Origin: Scleroderma bovista
Taxonomy: Eukaryota; Basidiomycota; Agaricomycetes; Boletales; Sclerodermataceae
Length of the DNA: 64,000 bases
Assembly: GCA_037178675.1 (NCBI GenBank)
Contig: JAYMGJ010000273.1
Coordinates: 23,565 to 87,564 of the forward strand
Direction: 5' to 3'
Shown here: positions 1 to 10,257 of the stretch, one piece after another
Numbering within the stretch: the stretch's first letter is position 1
Layout: each line of letters opens with the position of its first letter
The notes under the pieces: generated by a model
Seen by the model: only the letters and a program-made list of their open reading frames with translations
What the model was told of the DNA's origin: nothing
The model's database searches: none
Made by a program: the position numbers and the translations under genes

Positions 1-797
1 ACCAAGGCTGGATATGTCAGTGACACGACACCGCCTCAGTTCCCATCCTGACCTTTTCCTACAGCTCGCATCCATCTTTGGCTTCCTCAACTTTTTCACC
101 CGTCCCTTAGGCAAGGATCTTCCCGCCTCACTGGTTTAACTATCACTTAACTTCGTGTGCAGGTGGATACTTCGGTGATTTAGTGTACAGGAGATGGGGA
201 GTGCCTGGAAAGAAGTACCTCTTGATTTTCCTGGGTATCGCGCAAGGATTATTGTCTCTGGGTATTGGCGTGTATATTGATAGCCATCACCCTTCCTCTT
301 GTAAGCATATTTTCCTTTCTTTATGGCTCCTCTGCAAGATGCTGACTAGGAGCATAGTGACGGTGGTAATCGTTCTGATCATCATTCTCGCGATGGCGAA
401 CGAGGCTGCGAACGGCGTTAACTTCTCGCTGGTGCCTCACTGCAATCCTTGTGAGTATAAGTTGCCATAAAAGTGGATCTTCTATTCACAGCCTTTTAAT
501 GAAGGTTCTAATGGCTTCATGGTGAGATCCTCATTCGCACACCCACGCTATATATGACACTTACATTCCGGACCGCAGAGTGGCATTGTGGGAGCTATGG
601 GTAATGTCGGAGGAATCATTTTCGCACTTGTCTTCCGATTCCACCCAGTCCCTGTCGGTAAAGCATTCTGGATCTCCGGAATCATTGCTTTGGTATGTTC
701 AATTTGATTTCACTAGGGAGAACTATTCGCTCATTCCTTGTCGTATAATTAGGGCATCAACTTGTTGATCACCGTTATTCGCGTGCCAAAGGTTTGA
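1..797 (+). CDS. nrt2: Nitrate/nitrite transporter NRT2 (NNP family, MFS), 3' part
   Basis: C-terminal part of a high-affinity nitrate transporter of the plasma membrane; the 5' part lies outside the window. The spliced reading runs through the segments GGYFGDLVYRRWGVPGKK, the MANEAANGVNFSLVPHCNP region, and SGIVGAMGNVGGIIFALVF, the second nitrate signature of the NNP family, ending RVPKV-stop at 795-797. Introns are inferred at 111-162 (GC-AG: donor gcaagg after the codon pair for PL), about 301-354, about 451-500, about 523-578 and about 692-752. Family knowledge: fungal NRT2 clusters with nitrate reductase and nitrite reductase. Nitrate reductase follows on the same strand; nitrite reductase is not in the window and may lie to the left. 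Frame is intact over the visible part. Confidence 0.88.
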
Positions 798-2021
798 TAG
801 ACTTGAAGATGCTCTGTCAATATAGATTGTTATATACTTGGCGTCAATGTTTGATGCATCATGTTCGACAATATATGAACGTGTACTTGTCTAGTCAATT
901 TCAGAATCAATTAAGTATGTGGAGTTGTGTACACCTGTGTACACTCGAATGCTGTTTGCGCCAGCAGAGCCATTGCTTGACGATGGCAGTCTACTTGCAC
1001 CCTGAAAGAAATGGAAATATACGTGGTGTACAGTCTCCTGAATCATTATGTTACTATCACTTGACTGGTATTGCAAAATGACATTGAGATGCAAAACACT
1101 ACCAACAACATGCAACACTTTGATCCAAGCCAAGTAGTCATAGACAGAGCACGTTATACTATATACCAAGAGGGCTATATCCTTTAAAAAAGATGTCTGT
1201 ACATGAGCAGGAAGCAATTCACTGCTCCAAAGGGGCTATTTACAGAATAAATCATCAGGGCTGAAATCAAATCACAACAGATAAACATGCAAAGCTGTAA
1301 TGAGATTCTTCATATACTTCCTCACTTCCTACAAAAATTTTAGACACAGTCAAAAGGTCATTTCAATTGAGATTGTTGTTGCAATGAAGTGATTGGCAAG
1401 AGCGTGACAATATCAAGCGGAGTAGTGGCGGAGTGACAGCAACAGCCACCGCAGTGCGTAAAACAGTCTTACATAAGAGCCGCCGTTGGTGTTATCAAAG
1501 CGTCGGAGTTGCAACGCAAGATGTGACACTGCGTGACAGCTCTCCATTTGGCGGATGGGAACCTATGGGAACACTTGCAACTCTGCATCATTTTGTGCGA
1601 TAAACCGGCATCGTTCTGGCAACTTCTACACCTCACACATTGATTTAATTTCTATCAGAAGTTCCTTCATACACGGTCCTCTACCTGCCTATTAATCTTT
1701 TCACTACTTACATGCGTGGTTGTGTAGTTCTGAGACATGGTGTTTGTCAAGTGATAGTAAGGCTTCTCGTCCTCAATGTGGGACTCTCGACTGCACAACG
1801 TATGGGGTCTTCATCTAATCTAAAAAATTTATCACGACAGACTCAGGTGAGCGTCGCCTTCGCCCACAGTCTCTGCTTAAGGCTGGCAAGGTGTATCTCT
1901 AGAACACAGTGCCATTACCAATCTCTCTCTACATGCCCTTAAAAGGCAACAAGTTCACTCGTCAATCATGTTCCCACGAATGAAGACTCTGGGCCTTGTC
2001 AAGCAAGGGAAAATCGTTTTA
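798..2021. other. Intergenic, no gene seen
   Basis: Only short shadow ORFs without protein character on either strand. It contains the nrt2 3' end and simple sequence rich in gtgac/gacag words around 1430-1560, but I see no clear repeat or RNA gene. Confidence 0.6.
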
Positions 2022-2753
2022 CAGCTACCTGCAAAACATTAGACCGCTTGCTGCTACGCTCCACACAGCTTTTTTGTTTACATGTGGAGTAATACAAATA
2101 GAACTAATCCAGATATAGTCTGTCACAGCGTCACGACTCAATAGACCACTTTAGTAGCTGGAGGCCCGTCATGCCCTACGGAAATCGTCGTCACATTCTA
2201 CAGGCAGCAAACGAGTAGATTGTCACGATGTTTGCTCGTATGCGCGCCCAAGCCAGATTGATCGAGCCAAGGTTGTGCTCAAGGATAGGCTTGAAATAAC
2301 TTGTGGAACATATTGTAGATGCTGTGACACTGCCAGCAACGACTAGTATTAAGAGCTAATGAGTAAGATCGCGTAGTAAACAAGAGGGTAAGATAGCAAG
2401 TAGGGGGTCAGACATGATGGAAACACGATTTGCCATTCGATTGAAACCCGGCACTCAGCATTTGGCGCTGCGTGGATGAGAGAGCGCTGACTTCCACATC
2501 TGCAAAGCTAAGCGTCACTGTGGCCAGCCATAATGACGCTTAACTGAATTACTTTGCTTAGCCGACTCGTCTCACCCAATCAGAGAGGTCACCGAAGTAT
2601 TCAAAAGTGTAGCGTCACTGGGGGCCTCTCTCAGATGCAGCTCGTTGAGTTGTAACGTTGTGACAGATTAGTTCTATTTGTACTACTCCACATGTAAACA
2701 AAAAAGCTGAGTGGAGCGTAGCAGCAAGCGGTCTAACGTTTTGCAGGTAGCTG
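2022..2753. mobile_element. Non-autonomous TIR transposon (MITE-like), TA target duplication
   Basis: The ends are inverted repeats of 87 bp (2022-2108 and 2667-2753) matching at 84 of 87 positions by my reading, beginning CAGCTACCTGCAAAAC. Beyond a roughly 10-bp indel the match continues inward through a ctgtcac...actcaa stretch. The element is flanked by TA on each side (2020-2021 and 2754-2755), as expected for Tc1/mariner-like insertion. There is no transposase ORF inside the 732 bp, so it must move in trans if it moves at all. It sits in the spacer between nrt2 and the nitrate reductase gene, 790 bp upstream of the reductase start. Confidence 0.85.
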
Positions 2754-2755
2754 TA

Positions 2756-3541
2756 ACAGACTCCAGCCTCATTGGACGATAGTGTCTGGTGGTCGAGATC
2801 ATCTAAATATGTAGTTTTGGTCTACGTCCCTGAAAGGTGCTCATTTGTGCGAATGATTCCTGACCTGAAGCACGACATCGCTCGCATTCAAATCGGTTTC
2901 TTAGAATGGCTGGCTTCGAGACTAACTGATACATAGTACCAATGATTGATTGATCCCTTGTTTGGGCCGGACCCTTATTCTAATGTTGTATTAGCACCAT
3001 AAACGTGGGTGGTGAGCAAGCGCAAGGAAAACGTGGCAGACATGCCGACTCGAACAGCTGGGTCGTATCGTTGAGGAGGGGACTCATACGCAAGTGCCAA
3101 TGGCGGGCCCAAGTACTTGGCAAGTCTAAGGCGCTGATATCATGGCGTAGGACGAAAAAAAACTTTTGCTGCCACCGGGCGTACCTTTATCATGGAATGT
3201 TAACCCACCATGAAAGTCCTGGCTCGGCCGAGTTTCAGCTCACTTATCGTCCAACTGCGTTTCCGAGATTTATCATATTTCTAAACATAGGTGCCCCTGA
3301 CATAAGGCCACCTCCCGAGCGAGGCGGAATGTCGTGCTGTCAAGTTGTTGTCTATCAAATTGACAGCAATAATCAACACTGCACTATCAACACGGACCCC
3401 AGATACCGCCGGCGACATAACCTTGATCTACCAAGTTTGGGCCAAGCCGCACAACATTGCAGCAGTTTATTATGCTGAGGAGTTGTTATGAAACCACATA
3501 CTTCCAGTCGAAAAGTCGACTTTCATCACGACTGTTAAGCG
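2756..3541. other. Intergenic, 5' region of nitrate reductase
   Basis: No gene is supported. The 157-codon ORF at 3005-3478 (+) has no recognisable domain and I treat it as chance. The stretch next to 3542 should hold the nitrate reductase promoter; several TATC/GATA words are present but are too short to call as binding sites. Confidence 0.5.
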
Positions 3542-6500
3542 ATGATGCTTGAATCACCTATCTCTGAGCTAGCTTCGATCGGATGGGAGGGCAGCTGCTC
3601 TCCGTACGAAGCATCCCTCTTCTCTCCCTTGACCACCCCAAGTATTTCACCCCCACCTGAACTCTTCGCATGGGATAGTAAAGACCTCTTTTCTTCTCCT
3701 TTCCTCCCGGCGTCTCTTGATGATCCAACGAGGGATGGGCCTGCCCTACCCAAAGCCCTACCTCCACTTGCACCCAACGCAACGCCATTAGAAGTAGCCG
3801 AAGCGGTATACCATTTTTTCTTATCAGGGACGCTAAGAACGCTAACGATATTTAACGCAGGATCGCGAAACACCAGATAACTGGGTCAAAAGAGTGCGCC
3901 CCATTGACTAGTTGAGAAGGCACACTCACGAACCGTCCTTTAGAACCCCAAACTTGTCCGACTGACAGGGAAGCACCCTTTCAACTCCGAGGCGAGGCTT
4001 TCCTCGCTCTTCGAAGCCGTGAGTACCTCTATCACATTCTGGACACGGTACCTGAACGAAAGCGCCTGATTCACAGGGGTTCTTGACACCAGCCCACCTT
4101 CACTTCGTTCGCAACCATGGCGCAGTGCCCCGGGTTACCGAGGACGCGGCAAGGGAATGGACCATACGCATTCATGGTCTGGTACAGCGCGAGATCTCCG
4201 TTACAGTTCATCAGCTGAGCCAACTTTTCCCCATTGTGACGCTACCCGTCACTTTTGTATGCGCTGGAAACCGAAGGAAGGAGCAAAACGTAGTTCGAAA
4301 AACGCTCGGATTTAGTTGGGGAGCGGCAGGAGGTACAGATCAAACAGTTAGAGCCAAACACCAGCACTAAATTCTACCGTTCCAGTATCCACTGCCCTTT
4401 GGACCGGCGTGTATTTGGCAGATATCTTGGACTACGTGAGACCCAAGCGAGGGGTGGCAAAGCATGTCGTTTTCGATGGTGGAGATAGCCTCCCCAACGG
4501 ACCCTATGGGACCTCTCAACGACTATCATGGGCTGCTAACAAGGACAAGGGGATGCTTATTGGTAAACAACTCCTCAAGAGCATCTTCAGTCAATACTTA
4601 CGCGGATATCTCAGCCTGGGCTATGAATGGCTTACCTCTCGAACCTGACCATGGATTCCCTGTGAGGCTCGTCGTACCGGGCCAGATTGGAGGCCGATCC
4701 GTTAAGGTACTGTCGTTGATATCGTCGTGTAGAAATATTTGACGACATCCAACTTTTTAAAGTGGCTAAAGCGGATCGAGATCAGCGATCGTGAAAGCCA
4801 GCACTACGTAGGTACTAGCGCTTTGGAACAATTATTGTTAACTGAGAAATTGTGTAGCTACACTTCTGGGTAAGGAAGGATGATGTCCACTGGAGGTCGC
4901 ATTCTCAATGTCTTGCCTTAAGGATAACAAGCTTTTACCCACCCAAGTGATGCCCGATCAGGCACGTGCCGAGAGGCATTGGTGGTATGATCCAAGGTAA
5001 GTCAACATCCCTGACGATTGCCTTCAAAGTAAACTGATGAGGGTAACGGCAGATATATCATTACGTCAGTAGCGATAAAGCTGGCTCACTCATCCTTGCA
5101 ACTGACCATGGAGCAGCGACCTAAACATAAACAGCGCAATTGCTAAACCCGATCATGATGAGACGTTGGTGATAAGTAAACACTCACAATCGGATGGCTC
5201 CTATACTGTTCGCGGGTATGCTTATGGTGGTGGCGGACGACGTGTGACCCGAGTAGAGGTTTCTCTGGACGAAGGTGCAACATGGACTTTGGCAGAAATG
5301 TAAGGATCATTGGGGCCGTCATTTTGTATTCTTACTCAGAACCCGCAGCGAATACCCCGAGGATCGCTTCCGCGATATATGTCACATAGACCCCGTCTAC
5401 GGAACTCTCGATTTGACAGAAAGAGACACTTCATTGTGAGTTGTGAACGTGCGATACACTTTCAAAGCGTCTTACATGTAGTACAGTTGCTGGTGCTTCT
5501 GGAGCTTTGACGTCAAACACAGCGCTATGGCACAGTGTAACGCGTTGATGGTCAAGGCGTCGGATGAGGGGAGTGCGATTCAGCAACGGGACATGTAAGA
5601 ACAAGCTGCTTCACAGTTATGCGTTACTCACCAACAAGTAGGTATTGGCACGCACTAGGAATGATGAACAACTGGTGAGTACATACCTAAATTGGATCCA
5701 TTCAATGCAACTGAGGTACAATTTTAATAGGTGGTTTAGGGTCGCAGTGCACAAAACTGAAGACAATGACAACGTCACACTGCGCTTTGAGCACCCAACC
5801 CTTGCAGGGACTGCATCCGGAGGATGGATGGAGGTGTGTGAACAACTTGATTAAATATCGCGGATGATGGCTTACCAAGTATAGCGGATGCAAGCGTCAG
5901 GGCAAGACATCACGAAACCGGTCTTTGGGAAGCAGGCGTCAGAAGAGAAACCCGCCGACGTGAAGCCGAAAGTAGAAGAAATACCTCTTACGAAGCCAGG
6001 TGTTACCCGAAAGATTACGATGGAAGAGCTAAAGAACCAGGATCGAGAGCGTCCATGGTTTGTTGTTAATGGGGAAGTATACGATGGGACACCTTTCTTA
6101 GATGAGCATCCCGGTGGCGGCGATTCTATTATCCTTGTTGCCGGCGAAGACGCCTCAGAGGACTTCTTTGCCATCCATTCAGCGGAAGGCAAGAGAAAAC
6201 TGGCGCAGGTGTGTAGGTCCTCCAACAACGGTAGGATCCACTGACGCATCACAGTTTCATATTGGAACACTGGCAAAATCAAGCGCAGATACCTCTGAAA
6301 CAAGCGAGAAGGAAATCGGCGGCGTATTTCTTGACAGGACTAAGTGGAAAGACGTCAAGCTAACTAAGATCGAGCAAATAAACCATGACTCTTACCTCTA
6401 TCGATTCGAGCTGCCACGAGAGGATCAGCTGCTTGGACTGCCTGTGGGCCAGCACGTATTTGTGCGCCTTAAGAGAAAGGACACAGGAGAAATGGTCCAG

Positions 6501-7214
6501 AGGGCGTACACACCGGTCTCGAAACAGGGGGCAGTCGGTTCCATCGAGTTGTTGATCAAGTTGGTTTCCTCCCTTGGTTCGAGAAATGAGGCTGACAACG
6601 GGGTAGATTATACCTAGCGACCAAGGAGTTCCCGATAGGAGGTAAAATGACGACAGGATTCCATCAACTCGTGCTCGGCGACACTGTGCAGCTGAAAGGA
6701 CCACTCGGGTCTTTCGTCTGGAACGGACAAGGTGTCGCCAATTGGAGAGGGTCCGAGCGGAAAATAAAAGAAGTGGGAATGATATGTGGAGGAAGCGGTG
6801 AGCGTCACAAGCAATGAACAAGTTGAATTCACTGACCAGCGACCAGGGATCACGCCCATTCTACAAGTCCTCCGGGGCATCTTCCTTGACTCTCTGGACA
6901 CTGAGACGAAGGTGTGGGTGATAAGCGCGAACAAGACGGAGGAGGATATCCTTTGCCGAGATGAACTTGATACTTTGTACGCGCAACACGGTCCACATCG
7001 CATGAAGCTGCATTACGTCCTTGGCACCGCACCCCCTGGATGGACAGGAAGCATTGGTCGAATCGATAACGAGATGCTCGGAACAGAGATGCCTAGTCCT
7101 TCCGAGCAGGGCATCATTCTAGTGTGTGGACCAGAACCAATGATTAATTACGCAGTGAAGCCAGGATTGAAGGCAGTAGGTTGGGATCTCGAGAAGCACC
7201 TGGTGGTGTTCTGA
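3542..7214 (+). CDS. niaD: Assimilatory nitrate reductase [NAD(P)H]
   Basis: Cytosolic enzyme reducing nitrate to nitrite, the first step of nitrate assimilation. I can splice an uninterrupted protein of roughly 900 residues from 3542 ([12 protein letters not shown]) to VVF-stop at 7214, through about 15 short introns. Domain order is classical. The Mo-molybdopterin domain carries [12 protein letters not shown] with its Moco-ligating Cys, a [19 protein letters not shown] segment and [19 protein letters not shown]. The sulfite-oxidase-type dimerisation domain has [11 protein letters not shown] and GMMNNWWFRV. The cytochrome b5 domain has HPGGGDSI and a second His in FFAIHS. The FAD domain has RAYTPVS and GGKMT, and the NAD(P) domain has [11 protein letters not shown] and VCGPEPMI. 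All key residues are present. The join near 6560-6615 is the least certain. It is colinear with nrt2 upstream, forming the fungal nitrate cluster. Confidence 0.95.
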
Positions 7215-8038
7215 ATAATTCAATATGCATCGTCGTTAGATAGAGTTGACTTCATTTATGCATTCGTATTTTTCCATGTAGCATTCTATGTTAGCTGTAT
7301 GCAGAGGACTTGGGGGTAGCATTGGCAGTGTGGAGAGAAGGATGTATGATCCGCACACGTGACTTATGTACCTCCCATCCTCGTCACGTGACATTTATAT
7401 TTCTTCGACTCCCTTTCTTTTAGTTACCTAAGTACCCCATCATAACATTCCGACTTATGCACGTCACAGGAATCGCACAGTTTCTCTCGATGTCTACTTG
7501 TCATGGGCTGGGTAAAAACTTAATGCATTCCATTCCCATGGCACCGTTTGCTACAGACTCGCCCACTGGAAAATGGAGAGATGAAATGCTTGCTCTTCAC
7601 CGAAATGGCGTAGGGATAGAGGCTACGGGAGATGAGATGCATCGTAATTGTGCTGCCTCTTACTTCTACCAATGTACTCAACTTTTTTTTTCCACCAAAT
7701 TCATGGTCATATTAGGGACTAGTACCCTATGCTAGATCTAGTACTCAACTTAGCGTTGGCGTTTTGCACATATTTTGCAACACATACCCTAGAGGTGCAC
7801 TGGCTTTGTGAGTGAGCTTATTTGCCAACTTTTCTCCCCATCTTGTCCTTGGCACAGGGACCTGTCGCGTTCGGAGTCGCTGATTACGGTAGGGAACAAC
7901 AGCAACGACCCGTCACTAATGCACCATGCATACCATTATTCCCGTGGTTCGTTGCCTGGTAATCTGAGATGCAACCTTGGTTGCCAATGGGGTGGGATAT
8001 GCCGCCAAAAATATGTGTGTGTTGCATACGAAGCTGTA
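7215..8038. other. Intergenic, no gene seen
   Basis: Contains two CACGTG words (about 7356 and 7385) downstream of nitrate reductase. ORFs such as 7457-7735 (+) lack any protein character I recognise. Confidence 0.5.
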
Positions 8039-8656
8039 CTACAAGATAAATGAGTTGAAGCTGGTGTGTCCACGAAAGATCTTCACTTGTTGCATCAACT
8101 CATGGTCATTTGCAGTCTCCAGCACTGCATGTCTGGTCAATTTGGATTCTGCTTCTGGTGCTCTACGTGCCGCGAAGTAGGCCTCCAGACATTGAACCGC
8201 GTTTCCTCGTCTCGTGCCACTCCAATAATGTAATCTGGGTGACAGTGGTTTCATGATTATCCGCCCATCACCCGTAATATACGAAGAACCAGCGCAAAGC
8301 CATAGCTTTGGTTGTCCCATGTAAGTATACAAGCGCAGGTCATTATCATCGTTGTTTCTCTGTCATTTCCACGAAGATAAATGGCTTCATCGTACTTGCA
8401 TACGTAAGTCCTCCCGTTACTGGAGGTGATTCCTGACCCTGGTTGAAGACCGACGGGCTGTCGGACAATGTATTCCCGCTGGAATAGGAGCCCAACTAAT
8501 GCAGTCGGAGGTAGACATCGTTTCCAGAAACTTGGCGTCATCGTCAGAAATTTCTTCAATGCTTTGGTTCCCTCTTAAATCTGTGACGTGTTGTCGGCCG
8601 TTTTCAACCCATCCCCGACGAACGCTGCTTCCAGCTCGGCAGGTCTCTCTTATCAC
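8039..8656 (-). CDS. Hypothetical protein, spliced, unrecognised
   Basis: I do not recognise this gene and its structure is uncertain. Three adjacent minus-strand ORFs in different frames look like possible exons. The 5' segment is acidic (SIEEISDDDAKFLETMS). The middle segment contains RTYVCKYDEAIYLRGNDRE. The 3' segment is basic/helical (AVQCLEAYFAARRAPEAES) and ends at 8039. Possible donor/acceptor pairs exist near 8310-8420 but no join is decisive. It could be a small lineage-specific gene, a relic, or chance ORFs. It is in tandem with the MAT2B-like gene to its right. Confidence 0.25.
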
Positions 8657-8823
8657 TTTTGGTTAATAGCCCCCTGATAGATTAGAATCACGTAGTCCGC
8701 GGGATCGCCAACTTTGCTTTTTTACTACACAGATGAGAGTATACGAGGGGGCAGTGTGATCACTGTGATTCTCGTCCGTCTTCGAAGTAAAGGTAAATGT
8801 TCAACCGTGGCCCAGAGCTTCGT

Positions 8824-10127
8824 CTACTGGACGGCGTTTAAGTGGTTTTTCCACCACGCCTCAAACTCGGAGCAACTCAGACCCCCCTCGACGCCAAGAT
8901 TCTCCGTCTCTTCGGTAGATAAATGACAGTCTTGAGGGCGTGTAGTAACTCCAGCAGGAGGGGGTGAGCTGTCAGGGATGATGTGTGTATGAGGGAGCCC
9001 CAGGATCTTGGCAAATGTCAGACACATATCATATTTGGTAAACGGCTCGTGTGCGGAATAGTGGATGATACGGGGGACTGGCTTATTCAAGTCTGAGGGG
9101 TACGTGCATCCAAATAAATATCACAATTTGGACATTGTAGTAATTGACTAACCTGACAAACGAACCAAGAAGGACGCAATGTCAAGGACGTTGGTGGGGT
9201 ACCGTGTGGCAAAGTGATCCATCTTGTACTGTTTCCCAGACTGATCCTCCACGATATCGAGAAGGATGTTGACCGCAGAATCAGAGTTCTTGGGGGCGGG
9301 TCCATACCTGTGTGGATATGTCAGAGCAATTTCATGGTGGGATCACAGGCACACCGACAACACAGGCACTCGAAGAACGACGACTTTCGCGCTAAATTCG
9401 GTCAGGACGGCGACCTCGCCACCACGTTTAGTCCTTCCATAGAGCTGCAGTGGGTTTGTGTCGGACGATGGGTAATATGGTGGGGAGGTGCCATCGAACA
9501 CATAGTCTACATCATGGGGGTAAGTTCACAGGAGTATGAATAACGAACGTATCAACCTGTCGATATATACACCAGAACAAAGCCAAGGTCTTTGGACAGC
9601 TGTGCTAACTGTCTAGGTACGTCAGTATTCAACTATAATCGAAAGAAGTCAGTCATCCTCGATAAGTCACACTCAGTGACAACAGTGCTGCCACTATCGT
9701 CACTAACGAACCTTGGCAGCAGCGGCGGGATTCTGCCATGAGTGTCAGGCCTGGACGCAGTTTGTCCACTTCGGTACAAACCTTTTCAGCAACATCTGGC
9801 CTCCTTTCTGCCGCACAGTGGATGACCCCTTGCGAAGTGCCATGCATGGAATGGGCACTGATCCTAAGCATGCATGGATCTAGCACTTACAGTCGGGCTT
9901 GAACTCTTCGAACAGCTTAGACGTCTTTTTTGTGTGTGTCAGATCAACCTGGACCAGGCCACCTATAGCCCGTGAGTGGGCGAGACCAAGCACAGTGTGA
10001 CCAGCGGTGCGGAAAGCGTTGAGCACCGCGGAACCCAGTACACCTGATGCTCCTACCAAGAATCAGATCGGTGAGCACTGTGGATATCATGCCCACTGCT
10101 ACCTGTTACCAAAACCCTTTTCGGCAT
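8824..10127 (-). CDS. Methionine adenosyltransferase regulatory beta subunit-like (RmlD/SDR family)
   Basis: NAD(P)-binding extended short-chain dehydrogenase of the RmlD/MAT2B group. In eukaryotes such proteins bind methionine adenosyltransferase and modulate S-adenosylmethionine synthesis; the bacterial relatives reduce dTDP-4-keto-rhamnose. Spliced from ATG at 10127 (MPKRVLVT) into the Rossmann loop GASGVLGSAVLNAF, then VIHCAAERRPDVAEK, VLVYISTDYVFDG, the catalytic-type LYGRTKRGGE (YxxxK), RVPVLSVYGPAPKNSDSAV, and a C-terminal half with HYSAHEPFTKYDM, ending at 8824. About six introns, all GT-AG. The start lies only 130 bp from the divergent VPS16 start, suggesting a shared promoter. MAT2B versus RmlD cannot be settled from sequence alone. 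Confidence 0.88.
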
Positions 10128-10257
10128 GCTCAACTACAGAATGTGAGCTGGGGATGGTTATCAGTTCAAGGGAAGGACCTGCTAGGCGTTGCTTAGTAAT
10201 CGTCATTACTTGGCGTCATCGAATCTGGCAATTGTTGGATTTCCAGACAACTCCAAG
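10128..10257. promoter_or_regulatory. Bidirectional promoter MAT2B-like / VPS16
   Basis: 130 bp between two divergent start codons; both 5' UTRs and promoters must lie here or overlap the genes. No CACGTG; an ATTACTTGGCGTCATC stretch is present at about 10205. Confidence 0.6.

Noticed and set aside
3005..3478. 157-codon ORF upstream of nitrate reductase
   Set aside because: No recognisable protein features; composition looks random and it lies in the reductase promoter.
3542..7214. Nitrate reductase as a pseudogene because single ORFs are short
   Set aside because: Every stop lies in an intron with GT-AG borders, and the spliced frame carries all cofactor motifs in order.
7457..8180. Plus-strand ORFs after nitrate reductase
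   Set aside because: Short, no domain, no coherent splice structure.
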